Assembly: GCA_001784175.1 (NCBI GenBank)
Contig: MFPR01000016.1
Location: 1-31,919 of the forward strand
DNA length: 31,919 bases
Origin: Candidatus Lindowbacteria bacterium RIFCSPLOWO2_12_FULL_62_27
GTDB taxonomy: Bacteria > Lindowbacteria > 2-12-FULL-62-27
Direction: 5' to 3'
The notes beneath the pieces are model-generated. The model was not told the origin of the DNA. It ran no database searches and was given only the letters and a program-made list of their open reading frames with translations. Below, in pieces: positions 8,801 to 18,400 of the stretch (position 1 is the first letter of the stretch; every line of letters begins with the position of its first letter). Made by a program: the position numbers and the translations under genes.

Positions 8801-10989
8801 AAGCGGTCCGCAAACAGACCGACTACTTCGCGGACGATACCGCGGAACGGGAATGGCTCGACTACAACGCGGATTTCAAGGCGCAGTCGAATTTCGTGAA
8901 GTTTGCGGCATCGCCGTGGGGAGATCCGAAAGAGAGCGACGAGCGCTTCTCGATCGCCCGCGGCGGGCTTAACGATGCGCTGCACGACGAATGGCGATCG
9001 CGCCGCGCCGGTGCGCGCGGCTACGCCGATCCGGAGCACTCGTTTCGGCATCAGGGATCGGCCGACATCAATCTCTACAAACTCTTCCTCGAACTCGGCC
9101 ATTCGCTTCTCCGCTCCGGCGGTCGCCTCGGCTTCATCGTCCCGTCGGGACTTTACTCCGATCACGGTTCCGGCGCGCTCCGGGAGCTCTTCCTGAACCG
9201 CTGCCGCTGGGAATGGATCTTCGGCTTCGAGAACCGCGAAAAAATCTTCGATATCGACGGACGCTTCAAATTCAATCCCGTCATCATCGAGAAGGGCGGT
9301 ACAACCGAGGCGATCAAGACCGCATTCATGCGCCGCAAGCTCGAGGACTGGGAGAACGGCGAGACTTTCGCAACGCTCTACACCCGCGAGCGCGTCACGC
9401 GCTTCTCGCCGAAGTCGAAGGCGATCCTCGAGATCCAGTCCGACCGCGACCTCGAGATCCTCGAGAAAATCTACGCCAACTCCGTCCTCCTCGGCGCCGA
9501 CGGGCCGGACGGCTGGGGCATCAAGTACGCGACCGAGTTCCATATGACCAACGACTCAAAGCTCTTCCCGCCGCGCCCGTGGTGGGAGGAGCGCGGCTAC
9601 CAGCCCGACGAATACAGCCGCTGGCAGAAAGGCGAATGGCGCCCGATCGCGGATCTATGGCGGACGCTGAAGGTAAAGGCCCTCCCTGACGGTGAACGCC
9701 GCTGCGCGCAACCTCCCTACGACACGCTTCCGATCCCAAGAGCCGACATCCCCGCAGGCACCATCCTGTCGCGCGATGCCAGCCACTGGATCGCGGAGGA
9801 TGAGATAGACGATACGGCGTTGCCGCTCTATGAAGGCCGAATGATCGGACAGTTTGATTTCAGTCAGAAAGGGTGGGTCAGCGGCAAAGGCCGAAGCGCC
9901 GAGTGGCGCGAGATTCCATGGGATTCGAAGCAGATCGAGCCACAGTTCTGCATGGGGAGAGAGACTTTTCTGAGTGAACGGCCGAAATACGCCAATCGCA
10001 TCAAGTTCAGCTTCATGGATGTGAGTTCAGCAACCAATTCACGAACGATGATTGGGTCGGTCGTTTACCGAAACCCGTGCGGAAACAAAGTCCCCGCACT
10101 TCACAATCGCTTTGATACGAGTGGCGCCCTATCACTTTGTGCGATCGCTAATTCATTCCTTTACGATTTCCAGCTTCGCTGCCGCTTCGGCGGCCTTTCG
10201 TTGAACTACTACATTATTGAGGAAACCGAGTTGCCGCATGCACGCGATGGGTTCAATTCACACCTGCAAGCAAACGCAGTGAGCCTGATGCTTCCTTCGC
10301 GAGTATTCGCGCCAATCTGGCTATCTCTTGGAGCGACGCCGGTGCGTGTGCGGTGGCAACAATCTTGGGCCGTATCAGAACACGAACGCATCCGGCGACT
10401 CTGCAGTCTTGATTCTATCGTTGCTCTCAACTACGGAATGGACACGGTCCTGCTTCGTTCTGTCCTTACAGACTGCGACCATCCCGCCACGGCGATCAGT
10501 TCTCTCTCCCTCAACCCCAAAGGCTTCTGGCGCGTCGACAAGGAGAAGGACCCCGAGCTCCGCCACACCGTCCTCACGCTCGTCGCCTTTCATGACCTCC
10601 AGCAAAAGATCGCCGCCGCCGGCGACCGCGACAAAGGCATCGAGGCATTCTGCAACCAGAATGCGGGCGAAGGCTGGATGCTCCCCGAAACCCTCCGCCT
10701 CGCCGATTACGGTCTTGGCCACGACGACCGCGCGAAAATCGCCCAACCCGTCGCCGGCCGACTCGGCCCCAGATTCCTCGACTGGCAGCTCGCCCAGTCC
10801 CCCGAAGAATCCTGGCGCGAATGCGAACTCCACGCGCGAAATCTCCTCGGCGAGGCCGGATTCAAACAGCTCCAATCCGGCATCGACTCCGATCCCCGCG
10901 CCGCCCGCCCGTCCGCCATCAAGCAAGAGCCGGCGAAACCCGCCCGAAAAAAAGCCAAATTGGCGCCGAATCAAGCTACACTTCTGTGA
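5869..10989 (+). CDS. N6-adenine DNA methyltransferase, DrmMI / type IIG-like
   Basis: This 1706-residue protein has the core of an Eco57I-like N6-adenine methylase. The AdoMet motif is DPACGSGSF from D644, followed by YGVDLDPLAIELC, and the catalytic box is NPPW at 950-953. Residues 60-200 resemble the restriction-endonuclease fold at the N-terminus of type I and IIG enzymes, with DEAK at 123-126 and LALITNGRQWRLIY downstream. No clear partner aspartate is visible, so cleavage activity is uncertain. Residues 473-528 form an extremely acidic linker. The region from about 1290 to 1540 probably recognises the target and is less GC-rich than the rest. By analogy with DISARM it would modify host DNA for self-marking. 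It starts inside the stop of the helicase gene (1-nt overlap), so the two are made together. The methylase call is sure; DrmMI membership rests on size and neighbour. Confidence 0.9.
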   Translation: MPPNAPAAPAMSWWESLRHFGFLLGPGQVSDLERSFSPPDLAPYRADQLRREITRRDAGDITAADFAAWALDKICGFADAPGTWRRGRDVSTEYSRTLVSGETAKPRHIWSGLNGGRLPVFFDEAKTIGVGRSRKIVSDVVQWMRLARRPLALITNGRQWRLIYAGLDYTAACEWDTDLWFAEGQPGPQIAALRMILQAKLFDPSDPAAESALVAAILAGRKGQSELSAILGERVREAVECLVRSHGPALDRAAAVAPPDIYRGAVRTVMRLVVVLFAESRELLPLGNPLYYASYSLRGIFERLQKSAVRGRARLDHRFSAWPAVLALFRLIHDGSHHESVVLPAYGGELFQPGDPNSPDGVTRALVLFESACFDPGLQIMPDGVVYRMLELLTRTTVRIRQGRAAATVAMPVDFSGLSSEYIGILYEGLMDYELRKAPPADPVVFLNVGNQPALPLSRLEQMDDRQIKDLFEKMKKTDAADEETEEESEETDEAEAREAEPEADESDASETDGAPEEDAAAEPSASESSRGRAMAWARRVCLAAGLVRNPRGRMTPELRMQFDRRLDAAARQLTARVVLPGEWFLVRWGGTRKGGGTFYTRPALAVPTAHRTLAPLAFTPAQPSGPPDTPKKPEEILSIKVCDPACGSGSFLVAALRFLTDALYASLFAHRRLAGEQDRTIVNLFNGAAGPARLGDEWIPCRVEDADFESRLKARLRRHVVERCVYGVDLDPLAIELCRLALWIETMDRDLPFSFLDHKIKCGNSLVGCWLDRFRHYPVLAWNREGGDKGHGNGVHFEKETRTRAIKAFKSEAVKDDLAQFLGAPSLFRKDAITEAETAHAAATKVIDAIHEIPLADHEERARIYREEYAGSAALRAIRESLDRWCAIWFWPADALEDAPLPSNLHKPSERTAAIARAVAAEKRFFHWEIEFPDAFNSRRAGFDAILGNPPWDIAKPNSKEFFSNIDPLYRSYGKQEAVRKQTDYFADDTAEREWLDYNADFKAQSNFVKFAASPWGDPKESDERFSIARGGLNDALHDEWRSRRAGARGYADPEHSFRHQGSADINLYKLFLELGHSLLRSGGRLGFIVPSGLYSDHGSGALRELFLNRCRWEWIFGFENREKIFDIDGRFKFNPVIIEKGGTTEAIKTAFMRRKLEDWENGETFATLYTRERVTRFSPKSKAILEIQSDRDLEILEKIYANSVLLGADGPDGWGIKYATEFHMTNDSKLFPPRPWWEERGYQPDEYSRWQKGEWRPIADLWRTLKVKALPDGERRCAQPPYDTLPIPRADIPAGTILSRDASHWIAEDEIDDTALPLYEGRMIGQFDFSQKGWVSGKGRSAEWREIPWDSKQIEPQFCMGRETFLSERPKYANRIKFSFMDVSSATNSRTMIGSVVYRNPCGNKVPALHNRFDTSGALSLCAIANSFLYDFQLRCRFGGLSLNYYIIEETELPHARDGFNSHLQANAVSLMLPSRVFAPIWLSLGATPVRVRWQQSWAVSEHERIRRLCSLDSIVALNYGMDTVLLRSVLTDCDHPATAISSLSLNPKGFWRVDKEKDPELRHTVLTLVAFHDLQQKIAAAGDRDKGIEAFCNQNAGEGWMLPETLRLADYGLGHDDRAKIAQPVAGRLGPRFLDWQLAQSPEESWRECELHARNLLGEAGFKQLQSGIDSDPRAARPSAIKQEPAKPARKKAKLAPNQATLL

Positions 10990-11009
10990 AATGCACGCCC
11001 GTTACTACT

Positions 11010-11139
11010 CCGCTGAACAAGCAGGAGTGGGAATCTTTAAGGTTCCAAATTGGAACTTTAAGAGATTGCGGCGATCATCGAGGTGATCCGGCAACTCATG
11101 CGGCCGCCGGAGAAACTCAAAAGGAAGATCGGATATTAA
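11010..11139 (+). pseudogene. Relic of an ORF6N-domain (phage antirepressor-like) gene
   Basis: Two fragments in different frames recall ORF6N proteins. At 11013-11060 the frame reads LNKQEWESLRFQIGTL, like the middle of the ORF6N domain. At 11062-11139 a second frame reads EIAAIIEVIRQLM then PPEKLKRKIGY and a stop, which closely matches the usual C-terminus of this family (IRQLM-x-PP...KRRIGF). The start, the central YLPYAFTEQG part and about 100 residues between the fragments are missing. The piece fills most of the 169-base gap between the methylase and the SF1 helicase. It is best read as the scar of an inserted and then deleted gene. The match is from memory of the family, without a search. 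Confidence 0.6.
11037..11061. repeat. Imperfect palindrome (9 of 10 bp arms, 5-base centre)
   Basis: The arm TTAAGGTTCC at 11037-11046 and the arm GGAACTTTAA at 11052-11061 pair at 9 of 10 positions around AAATT. It sits about 100 bases upstream of the SF1 helicase start. It could be an operator, but it lies inside the ORF6N relic and spans its frame junction, so it may be only decayed coding sequence or a deletion footprint. Confidence 0.35.
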
Positions 11140-11158
11140 GCGCGGAGGGTGAAACACG

Positions 11159-14100
11159 ATGGCCATCTATGTTTATGTGACGGACCGATGCAAGCGTGAG
11201 GCAGAAGAGAGCGGCATGTCGGAGGCATTAACCCGATTTGCCGATCGGATTCAAAAATCTCAACAACTGAATGCCTTTGATCCATTCCCCGCCGGATTCT
11301 ATGTCAAAAAGAAATTCCATGGCCGACAGGGACGGCTCGTCGGGAAATCCTTCAAACACGGCGACCATCTCGTTCTCTGTCTGTTCTCCATATTGACCCA
11401 GCACGACACATACAATAATCGATTTGTGGCCGATCCGGAAGGATATGCCCGGCAGTGTCTCTATAACGAGGTCACCAAGGAACAGATGGAGTTATTTGCC
11501 GACGAGAAGGCAAAACTGGCGATTCCCGCAAGAACTGCAATGCAGGATTCGGAGTACGAGTACCTGTATTCCTCTCCGGGCGCTGCGACTCAGAGCGACG
11601 ATGATTTTTCGGTCTTTGAAACCGCGGAGTGGACACGGGTTGTCGGGCGTCCTGAGATCAAGGAGCGTTTGTTTGTGATCGGGGAGAAGATGCATGAACT
11701 GCAGACGGAAGGCGGTGCGCCGGCGATGCGAAGCCATGACTGCGGACGGGGACTGATCGTCGATTATGCGGTTTTCCCGGATATCCGAATGCTGGTCCTG
11801 CTTCGGCTCCGTCATCCCGGCGGCGCCCCAGCGGAAATTCCCGATTTCTGGACGACGGCGGTCACACGCGGCTCCGTGGACAAGGCGGAATTACTTCGTC
11901 GGTGCCGGCGTTCCTATCCCCACCTCGTGTTGTTCGATGACGATCTCTGGCGGCAAATTCAGAAAGAGACGGAGGGCAATCTGGCGTTGTCCCCGGAGGA
12001 GGCGGACATTCTGGCCATGGCCCGGTCGATGGGCGCCTTTCCGCTGTTTATCAATGGCCGGGCGGGCAGCGGCAAGTCCACGATCCTTCAATACCTTTTC
12101 GCCGATCACATCCACGCGCATCTGTCCCGTCAATGGGTGGGACTGGCGCCGCCATTCTATTTCACGTGCAGTGAAGGACTGCTTTTGAGGGCGCGGTCGA
12201 CGGTCGAAAGCATCTTGAAATGCCGCGTGGACGATCCGGCCGCCGGAGGCGATAGGAAGCTGTCCGAACGCGCGGCGGGATTATTGGCCGGCGCGTTCAA
12301 GGAATTTCACAAATATCTGTACAGCCTGTTGACGGAGGCTGAACAACGCGACAAGTTCCCATGGCCGATGCGCATTGGACTTTCCCGGTACAAGCAAATG
12401 TGGCACAAGCGGTTTGGGCGGGAGCCGCGGGCGATCGAGGAATACGGTCCGGATCTTTCATGGCACATCATCCGGACCTACATCAAGGGATTGTGTCCAG
12501 ACGACCTGACAAACGCCGACGAATATGAATTGATCGACCGAAGACAGAGGACTGTGACGAAAGAGGCGTACCGGACTGTCCACGAGAAAGTGTGGCAGAG
12601 GTGGTATGAGGATATCTGCACGAGCGGGCGGTTCTGGGATGATCAGGACCTCGTCAGATATCTCATCGAGAATGACCGGATCCGCCCGGTCGCGTCCGGA
12701 ATTTTCTGTGACGAAGTCCAGGATTTCTCGAGACTTGAGCTTGAAGTTCTTCTGCGGCTTTCAGTCTACAGCGACCGGGAACTGGATCCGCGGGATATCG
12801 ACAAGGTGCCGTTCGTTTTTGCGGGCGACCAGTTCCAAACGCTGAATCCGACGGGGTTTCGGTGGCAGTCCATCAAGGCGACATTTGTGGAGAAGTTCGT
12901 CCACGCTCTGGACCCGTCCGAAAAGTCCGGCAAGACCGACTTGAAATACAAGGAATTGACGTACAACTACCGTTCGTGCGGCAACATCGTCCGTTTGTCC
13001 AATTACGCGCAGTTGATTCGATGCCGTTTGTTTCATATTAGCGACAAGGAAATCCAGCCGCAGGTTCCATGGGCGCCGGACAGCGGCATGCCGGCGATTT
13101 GGTACAAGGCGACGGACTCTCAGTTCTGGGAGAACGTGACGAAGGAAGAGGATGTCGTGATCATCGTTCCCTGCGAGGAGGGAGAGGAGGCGCAGTACGT
13201 CGGGAGTCAGGCGAGTCTCAAGCATTATGTCAAGGTCGAGGAGGGCGTTCCACGGAACGTGTTCAGTGCGGCGCGGGCCAAGGGGCTCGAGTTTGGGCGC
13301 GTCATTGTTTACGGATTCGGCGAGGCCGCTCCGGCGGCGCTGATGGATCCGCTGACGAACGGCACGGAGCACACCTCCGATCTCGACCGAGCTTTGCCGA
13401 TGGAGTATTTCTTCAACCGTCTTTACGTGGCGGTGAGCCGGGCCAAGCGCCGGCTGTTCGTCGTGGACACGAACGACGGCTTTCAACAATTATGGAAGCA
13501 CTTTGGGGATGACGCGTCGGCCCGGCGGATCCTGGAATGGATGCCTGCCGACGCTCCGGCGTGGCGGGATGAGGTCGGGTATCTGACGGAAGGCGTCGAG
13601 TACGATCTGTCCGGCGACCGGAACATTGACAGCCTTGAAAACGCGCGCGTGTTCGAGGAGGCCGGCCGGGAGCGTCGCGATCCCATGTTTCTTAGAAACG
13701 CGGCCCTGTCGTACAAGAGCGCCGGGGACATCAATAAGTATCGCGACTGTATGATCGAGGCACTTCTGATCGAAGATCGATTTGTGGACGCCGGAAACCT
13801 GTACGCCGAAGCCGGCGAGACGATCAAGGCCGTGGACTGTTTCTGGTCCGGCGGCCGGACATGCTGGGACAGGATTTTGCAGGCGGCATCGAAGGATCCG
13901 AAGATCGTTCAGACGCTTGAATACAGGTTTGTCTCCAGCATCAAGCAGAGCGAGCCGGCCGCGAACGTGCTGAAGAATATTCAGGAATTGAAACGGCGGT
14001 TGGACGACGAAAGCACCCGTGATAAATATCTGGGGGATCCGGCGTGGCCGGCCGCATTTAACGAAACCGTCGGGCAGATTCTGAACCGGACGTTAAAGGA

Positions 14101-15466
14101 CGTTCCGTGGGTGTCGATCGCGTCGGCGGTTGACGGCGTGGTGAAGCATGGATTTGGCATCGAGGCCGAGCGGCTCGGGCATCTGTACCGGAAAGCGAGC
14201 CGGTTTGAGGATGCCCTGCGGGTGTGGGAGGAGGCGGGGATCAAGCCCAAGGAGTACTCGGCCGTCGCCGCGTCGGGCAAGAGGTATCCTGACAATTTGA
14301 TTTATCTGTCTGAGCTTGGCCGGCACGACGAGATTCTGAATCAGTATGATTCGAATCGGGATGTGGCGCTCGCAAATGAAATCCGAAAGATTGTCGGAGC
14401 GGCCTACCTGCGCAAGGGCAGATTGCGTGAAGCGATACCCCTGTATGCGGGGTCGGCGGACGCCGAGGGCCTGATGGAGGTCGCGCAGGTCGCGTTCAAC
14501 AAAAGCATGCGCGGTGTTGCGTCTCACGCGGTGGGCATTATTCCCGCCGCGCTGATTCTTGGAGGCCGCTGGGAGCCGATTATCAATTATGTCAATGGTG
14601 GAAATTTTGTCGCGGTGTCCGACCGGGCGGCTCGATTTAGGAAATGGTTCGGCCTTCAGGAACAGATGATCCGGGACCGGTTCGTCAGAGCCTTCGCCCG
14701 TTACGAGGCGTCGGCGGAATTAACGGTGAAACAGTCAAGTCGTCTGTCTGATTTCCTGAAGGAACATTATATTGACAGGATGGCGCGGGTCAGCCCGGAT
14801 GTGGCTCTTGAGATCGGCGTGGCCATCGAGCGCGCCGGACGCGTCATCGATGCGCTTGAATATTACGAGAAAGTCCAGAAGTTGGATATGCCGGATGATG
14901 GCCGGCGGCAGGCGGCCATGAGATGGATCAAATGCAAAGAGCGACAAATTGAGTATGAAGAGAGGCAGGGCCGCAGAAATGTGGTCCTGCGTTATACGCA
15001 GGAGGTGGTAGCCCGCCGCCGCGATATTGGCATGAGGCGCGACGAAGCGATACAGGACCTACCGACGTTAAGTCCGTTGGACGAATTGTTCACAGGCTAT
15101 CTGCGTGCGCCAGTGGAGGAATCGGACCCGGCGTCCAGCAGGCAAGCTGCGGCTGAAACACCTGCGACGGCCGGCAGAACGGACTTGGGCGACAGGACGG
15201 AGTACTGGCTTGGCTCCCTCAAGATTCGCGTCTTCAAGAAAAAACGCAGAATCAATATTGAACATCAGGAGACAGGCGACACGATGTCATATGATCTCGT
15301 CCGCGAGGAAGCGCACTCCGCCGATATGACGGTCCAGAAACGATTGGGAAGTAAATGGTATTGCGAGGAATGGAATTTAACCTTGGATACTGAAAAATAT
15401 GTTGGCGACCGGCGGATCGATTTCATCGTTGGCCCGACGAACGAAAAACTGACGTTGAAGTTGTAA
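11159..15466 (+). CDS. UvrD/Rep-like SF1 helicase with C-terminal TPR-like repeats
   Basis: A 1435-residue protein with a full SF1A motif set spread over a large N-terminal half: Walker A GRAGSGKST (K306), Walker B DEVQD at 518-522, motif III GDQFQ at 556-560, motif IV YNYRS at 602-606, motif V KGLEF at 708-712, and motif VI VAVSRAK with R761. It should be an ATP-driven translocase or helicase. Residues 1-300 form an unfamiliar N-terminal region. From about 850 to 1270 repeated helical pairs of TPR type follow (for example RDPMFLRNAALSYKSAG and LGHLYRKASRFEDALRVWEE), a likely protein-contact scaffold. The last 90 residues form a separate beta-rich domain ending in LTLKL. The start has GGAGGG nine bases upstream (11144-11149). 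The YprA-like gene begins 16 bases after the stop, suggesting joint expression. I recall no standard DISARM or Druantia component with this layout. Confidence 0.88.
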   Translation: MAIYVYVTDRCKREAEESGMSEALTRFADRIQKSQQLNAFDPFPAGFYVKKKFHGRQGRLVGKSFKHGDHLVLCLFSILTQHDTYNNRFVADPEGYARQCLYNEVTKEQMELFADEKAKLAIPARTAMQDSEYEYLYSSPGAATQSDDDFSVFETAEWTRVVGRPEIKERLFVIGEKMHELQTEGGAPAMRSHDCGRGLIVDYAVFPDIRMLVLLRLRHPGGAPAEIPDFWTTAVTRGSVDKAELLRRCRRSYPHLVLFDDDLWRQIQKETEGNLALSPEEADILAMARSMGAFPLFINGRAGSGKSTILQYLFADHIHAHLSRQWVGLAPPFYFTCSEGLLLRARSTVESILKCRVDDPAAGGDRKLSERAAGLLAGAFKEFHKYLYSLLTEAEQRDKFPWPMRIGLSRYKQMWHKRFGREPRAIEEYGPDLSWHIIRTYIKGLCPDDLTNADEYELIDRRQRTVTKEAYRTVHEKVWQRWYEDICTSGRFWDDQDLVRYLIENDRIRPVASGIFCDEVQDFSRLELEVLLRLSVYSDRELDPRDIDKVPFVFAGDQFQTLNPTGFRWQSIKATFVEKFVHALDPSEKSGKTDLKYKELTYNYRSCGNIVRLSNYAQLIRCRLFHISDKEIQPQVPWAPDSGMPAIWYKATDSQFWENVTKEEDVVIIVPCEEGEEAQYVGSQASLKHYVKVEEGVPRNVFSAARAKGLEFGRVIVYGFGEAAPAALMDPLTNGTEHTSDLDRALPMEYFFNRLYVAVSRAKRRLFVVDTNDGFQQLWKHFGDDASARRILEWMPADAPAWRDEVGYLTEGVEYDLSGDRNIDSLENARVFEEAGRERRDPMFLRNAALSYKSAGDINKYRDCMIEALLIEDRFVDAGNLYAEAGETIKAVDCFWSGGRTCWDRILQAASKDPKIVQTLEYRFVSSIKQSEPAANVLKNIQELKRRLDDESTRDKYLGDPAWPAAFNETVGQILNRTLKDVPWVSIASAVDGVVKHGFGIEAERLGHLYRKASRFEDALRVWEEAGIKPKEYSAVAASGKRYPDNLIYLSELGRHDEILNQYDSNRDVALANEIRKIVGAAYLRKGRLREAIPLYAGSADAEGLMEVAQVAFNKSMRGVASHAVGIIPAALILGGRWEPIINYVNGGNFVAVSDRAARFRKWFGLQEQMIRDRFVRAFARYEASAELTVKQSSRLSDFLKEHYIDRMARVSPDVALEIGVAIERAGRVIDALEYYEKVQKLDMPDDGRRQAAMRWIKCKERQIEYEERQGRRNVVLRYTQEVVARRRDIGMRRDEAIQDLPTLSPLDELFTGYLRAPVEESDPASSRQAAAETPATAGRTDLGDRTEYWLGSLKIRVFKKKRRINIEHQETGDTMSYDLVREEAHSADMTVQKRLGSKWYCEEWNLTLDTEKYVGDRRIDFIVGPTNEKLTLKL

Positions 15467-15482
15467 GCCACATCGAGCGCCG

Positions 15483-18400
15483 ATGGCCCTAAACCCCCTC
15501 GCCTACACCGAGAAGGTCGTTCGCTCATTCCTCCGCTATCAACTCACGGCCTATCCGTTCGCGGATGAGCGGCTCAACCGGCAGATGCGGCGGCTGTTGT
15601 CGCTTGACACTGTCCGGCAGACGCCGCTCTTGAAAGGCCCCTATGTGAGCCTCTCGCGGGCGTTTCGGCCGGGCGCGGCGGTGGAACAACTGGTGTCGGA
15701 AGGCGTTCTGCATCCGCACATGCGGCAGATCATCCCGTTTCCGGCCGTGTTCGGCCATCAGGAGCAGGCCATCCGGGCCGTCTGTTCCGGCAAGACCACG
15801 CTGATTTCGACCGGCACGGGATCCGGCAAAAGCGAATGTTTTCTGTATCCCATCATCAGCCGGTGTCTCGAACTGCGGGATCAAAACGCGCCCTCCGGCG
15901 TCTCCGCCGTCATTGTCTATCCCATGAACGCGCTGGCCGAGGATCAGCTCGGCCGACTGCGCGATCTTCTGGCCGGAACCGGCATCCCGTTCGGGATGTA
16001 CATCGGCAAGACGCCGGACTACGAGTCGGAAGTGCGCGGACGGCGGCTCAACGCTGGATCGTCCCGCGCGGACTATCAGGCGGCGCTCAAGCAGTCCCGC
16101 GCGCGCGGCGAGGGCGCGGCGATCCATCCGGTGGAGGAGGTCTGCAGCCGCGAGAAGATGCGGGCGGCGGGCGGACAGCCCCGGATTCTGCTGACGAACG
16201 TCAAACAGCTCGAGCTTCTTTTGACCCGGCAGAGCGATGTGGAGCTGTTCGACCGCGCCCGGTTGGATTATCTGGTGTTTGACGAAGCCCACACGTTTAC
16301 CGGCGCCCAGGGAGCGGAGGCGGCGTGCTTGATCCGCCGTCTTCGAAGTTTTTGCGGGCGCAATCCAGAAGAGTCGGTTGCGGTCGCGACATCCGCCACG
16401 ATCGTGGACGCGGGGAATCCGGATGCCGCCCGGGACTTTGCGAGCCGTTTTTTCGGCGTCGCCAGAGAGGCCGTCGAAACCGTTCAGGAAATCTACGCCG
16501 ATGAGATGTGGGCCGCGCACCGGACGGTTCCGCCGGCGCCCGATCATCCGTCCGAACGATTGGCGGAAGTTTTGGCGGCAGTAGACGCGCCAGACCCGGA
16601 ACCGGCCGTCCGGCAGTCTTGGCGGAATTTGACGGGCACGGAATTGCCCGCCGGCGACTGGCAGGCGGTTTTGTATCAGGCGCTGGCCGGTAACGAACTT
16701 GTCTATCAAGTTTCAAAACTGCTTGAATTGCCCCGCGCGCTTGGCGACCTGTTGGGCGAACTCGAGGGCAAGATCGGCCGGGTGGTGACGGAGGAGGAAC
16801 TGATCGCGTGGCTGACCCTGGGCGCCGCGTCCCGTATGGACAATCGGCCGCTGGTTCGGCCGGTCTCGCACGGATATCTTCGCGGCGTTCCCGGAGCGGT
16901 GGTGACGTTCGATGAGAATCAAACGGATCCAGTTCTGCATTTGTCGGCTGAGGACGACCCCGGCGGCGGAGTTCCCAAATTGCGTCTGCGCGTGAGCACC
17001 TGCACCACCTGCGGCCAGCATTATTTCGAGCACGCGCTGGCCGATTTTGACTACACCGGCGACATACCCGGCGGCGGTCGCGCGGCCGGGGGAGCTGTTT
17101 ATTGGGAGCCGCTGGATGAATCGCGCGGCGGCATTCGCATGCTGTTGGTGGACCGGCTGATTTCGGAGGAAGACGGCGACGGGGATGATCATCCGCGGTT
17201 GACGGCTCTGTATTTTTGCCGCAAATGCGGCGCGGCCCATGCGGACGAAACCGAGCATTGCCTCGCCTGCGGCAAGGGCGGCCGCCCCGTCGCTCTCATG
17301 GCCGTGCAACAGCGGGATGGCCATCGCGGACAGCTTCGGACGTGCCTGAGCTGCGGCGCGGCGGGCCGGACGACGGCCGGAAGATTCCGTGAACCGGCCA
17401 GGCCGGTCCGGGCGACTCCCGTCGCGGACGTTCACGTTCTGGCGCAGGACATGGTCCATCACGCCGAGCGCAAGCGTCTGCTGGTTTTCGCGGACAACCG
17501 TCAGGATGCGGCCTTTCAGGCGGGCTGGATGCGCGACCATGCGCGGCGATTCCGCCTGCGCGCCATCATGGCGCAGGCCATCGCCGGCCGGCCGATGTCC
17601 GTTGGCGACCTGGCGCACACGCTGGACCAGATTCTGGAACAGGACGACGCGCTGTCCATGGCGCTTCTGCCCGAAGTGTGGGCCGTCGCGCCGAAGGAGA
17701 CCGGCGGGGCGGTTCATCGGGAGGAGCGAAAATATTTGCTTCGGATATTGATTCTTCTCGAGATCACCATGGGCGCGCGTCAGCAGGTGGGGCTTGAGCC
17801 GTGGGGGCGTCTTTCCGTTCGATATCTGGGATTGGACGCGGGCGCGGAATTTATTCAAACGTGGTCGAAACGGCTGGGATTTACTCCCGATGTTCTGTCC
17901 GAAGGCACGACCGCGCTGTTGGACGTCATCCGCCGGAAAAAAAATCTTCTGGACCGGACCGGCGACATCTTTTCGAAAATCTGGGGCGACGGCGATCGAG
18001 AATTGCAGAACGGGTATATGCCGGAACTTTCCGGCATTCCCAAAGGCCTGAAGCTAACCCGACAGGGACAGGACGACGACCGCTGGATCGACCAGTGGGT
18101 GTCCTCGTCCGGCCGGCAGACCCTGGCGAGCGAGATCGCGAAAAAATGGGGAGTGGCACCGGACCAGATCCAGACGTTCCTGACCGGGCTGTGGGATTAT
18201 CTGACGTCCGAGCCGGTCGGTCTTCTTGCGCCGGTCACGCTCAAAGGCCAGCGGGGAAATGCGCTGCCCCGCTGTCACGGCGCCCGGCAGATCGACGCGG
18301 ACAAACTGCTCCTGGCCGCCCACCGGGGCGTCTACCGGTGCCGCGCGTGCCGCCGCCGGACCGTGTCGCGGCCGCCGCTCGATCGCTGTCTGGCGTGGCG

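Noticed and set aside
7441-9543. 700-residue open frame on the minus strand
   Set aside because: It lies fully antisense to the methylase, whose motifs are unmistakable. GC-rich codon use creates such shadows, and the translation shows no known motif.
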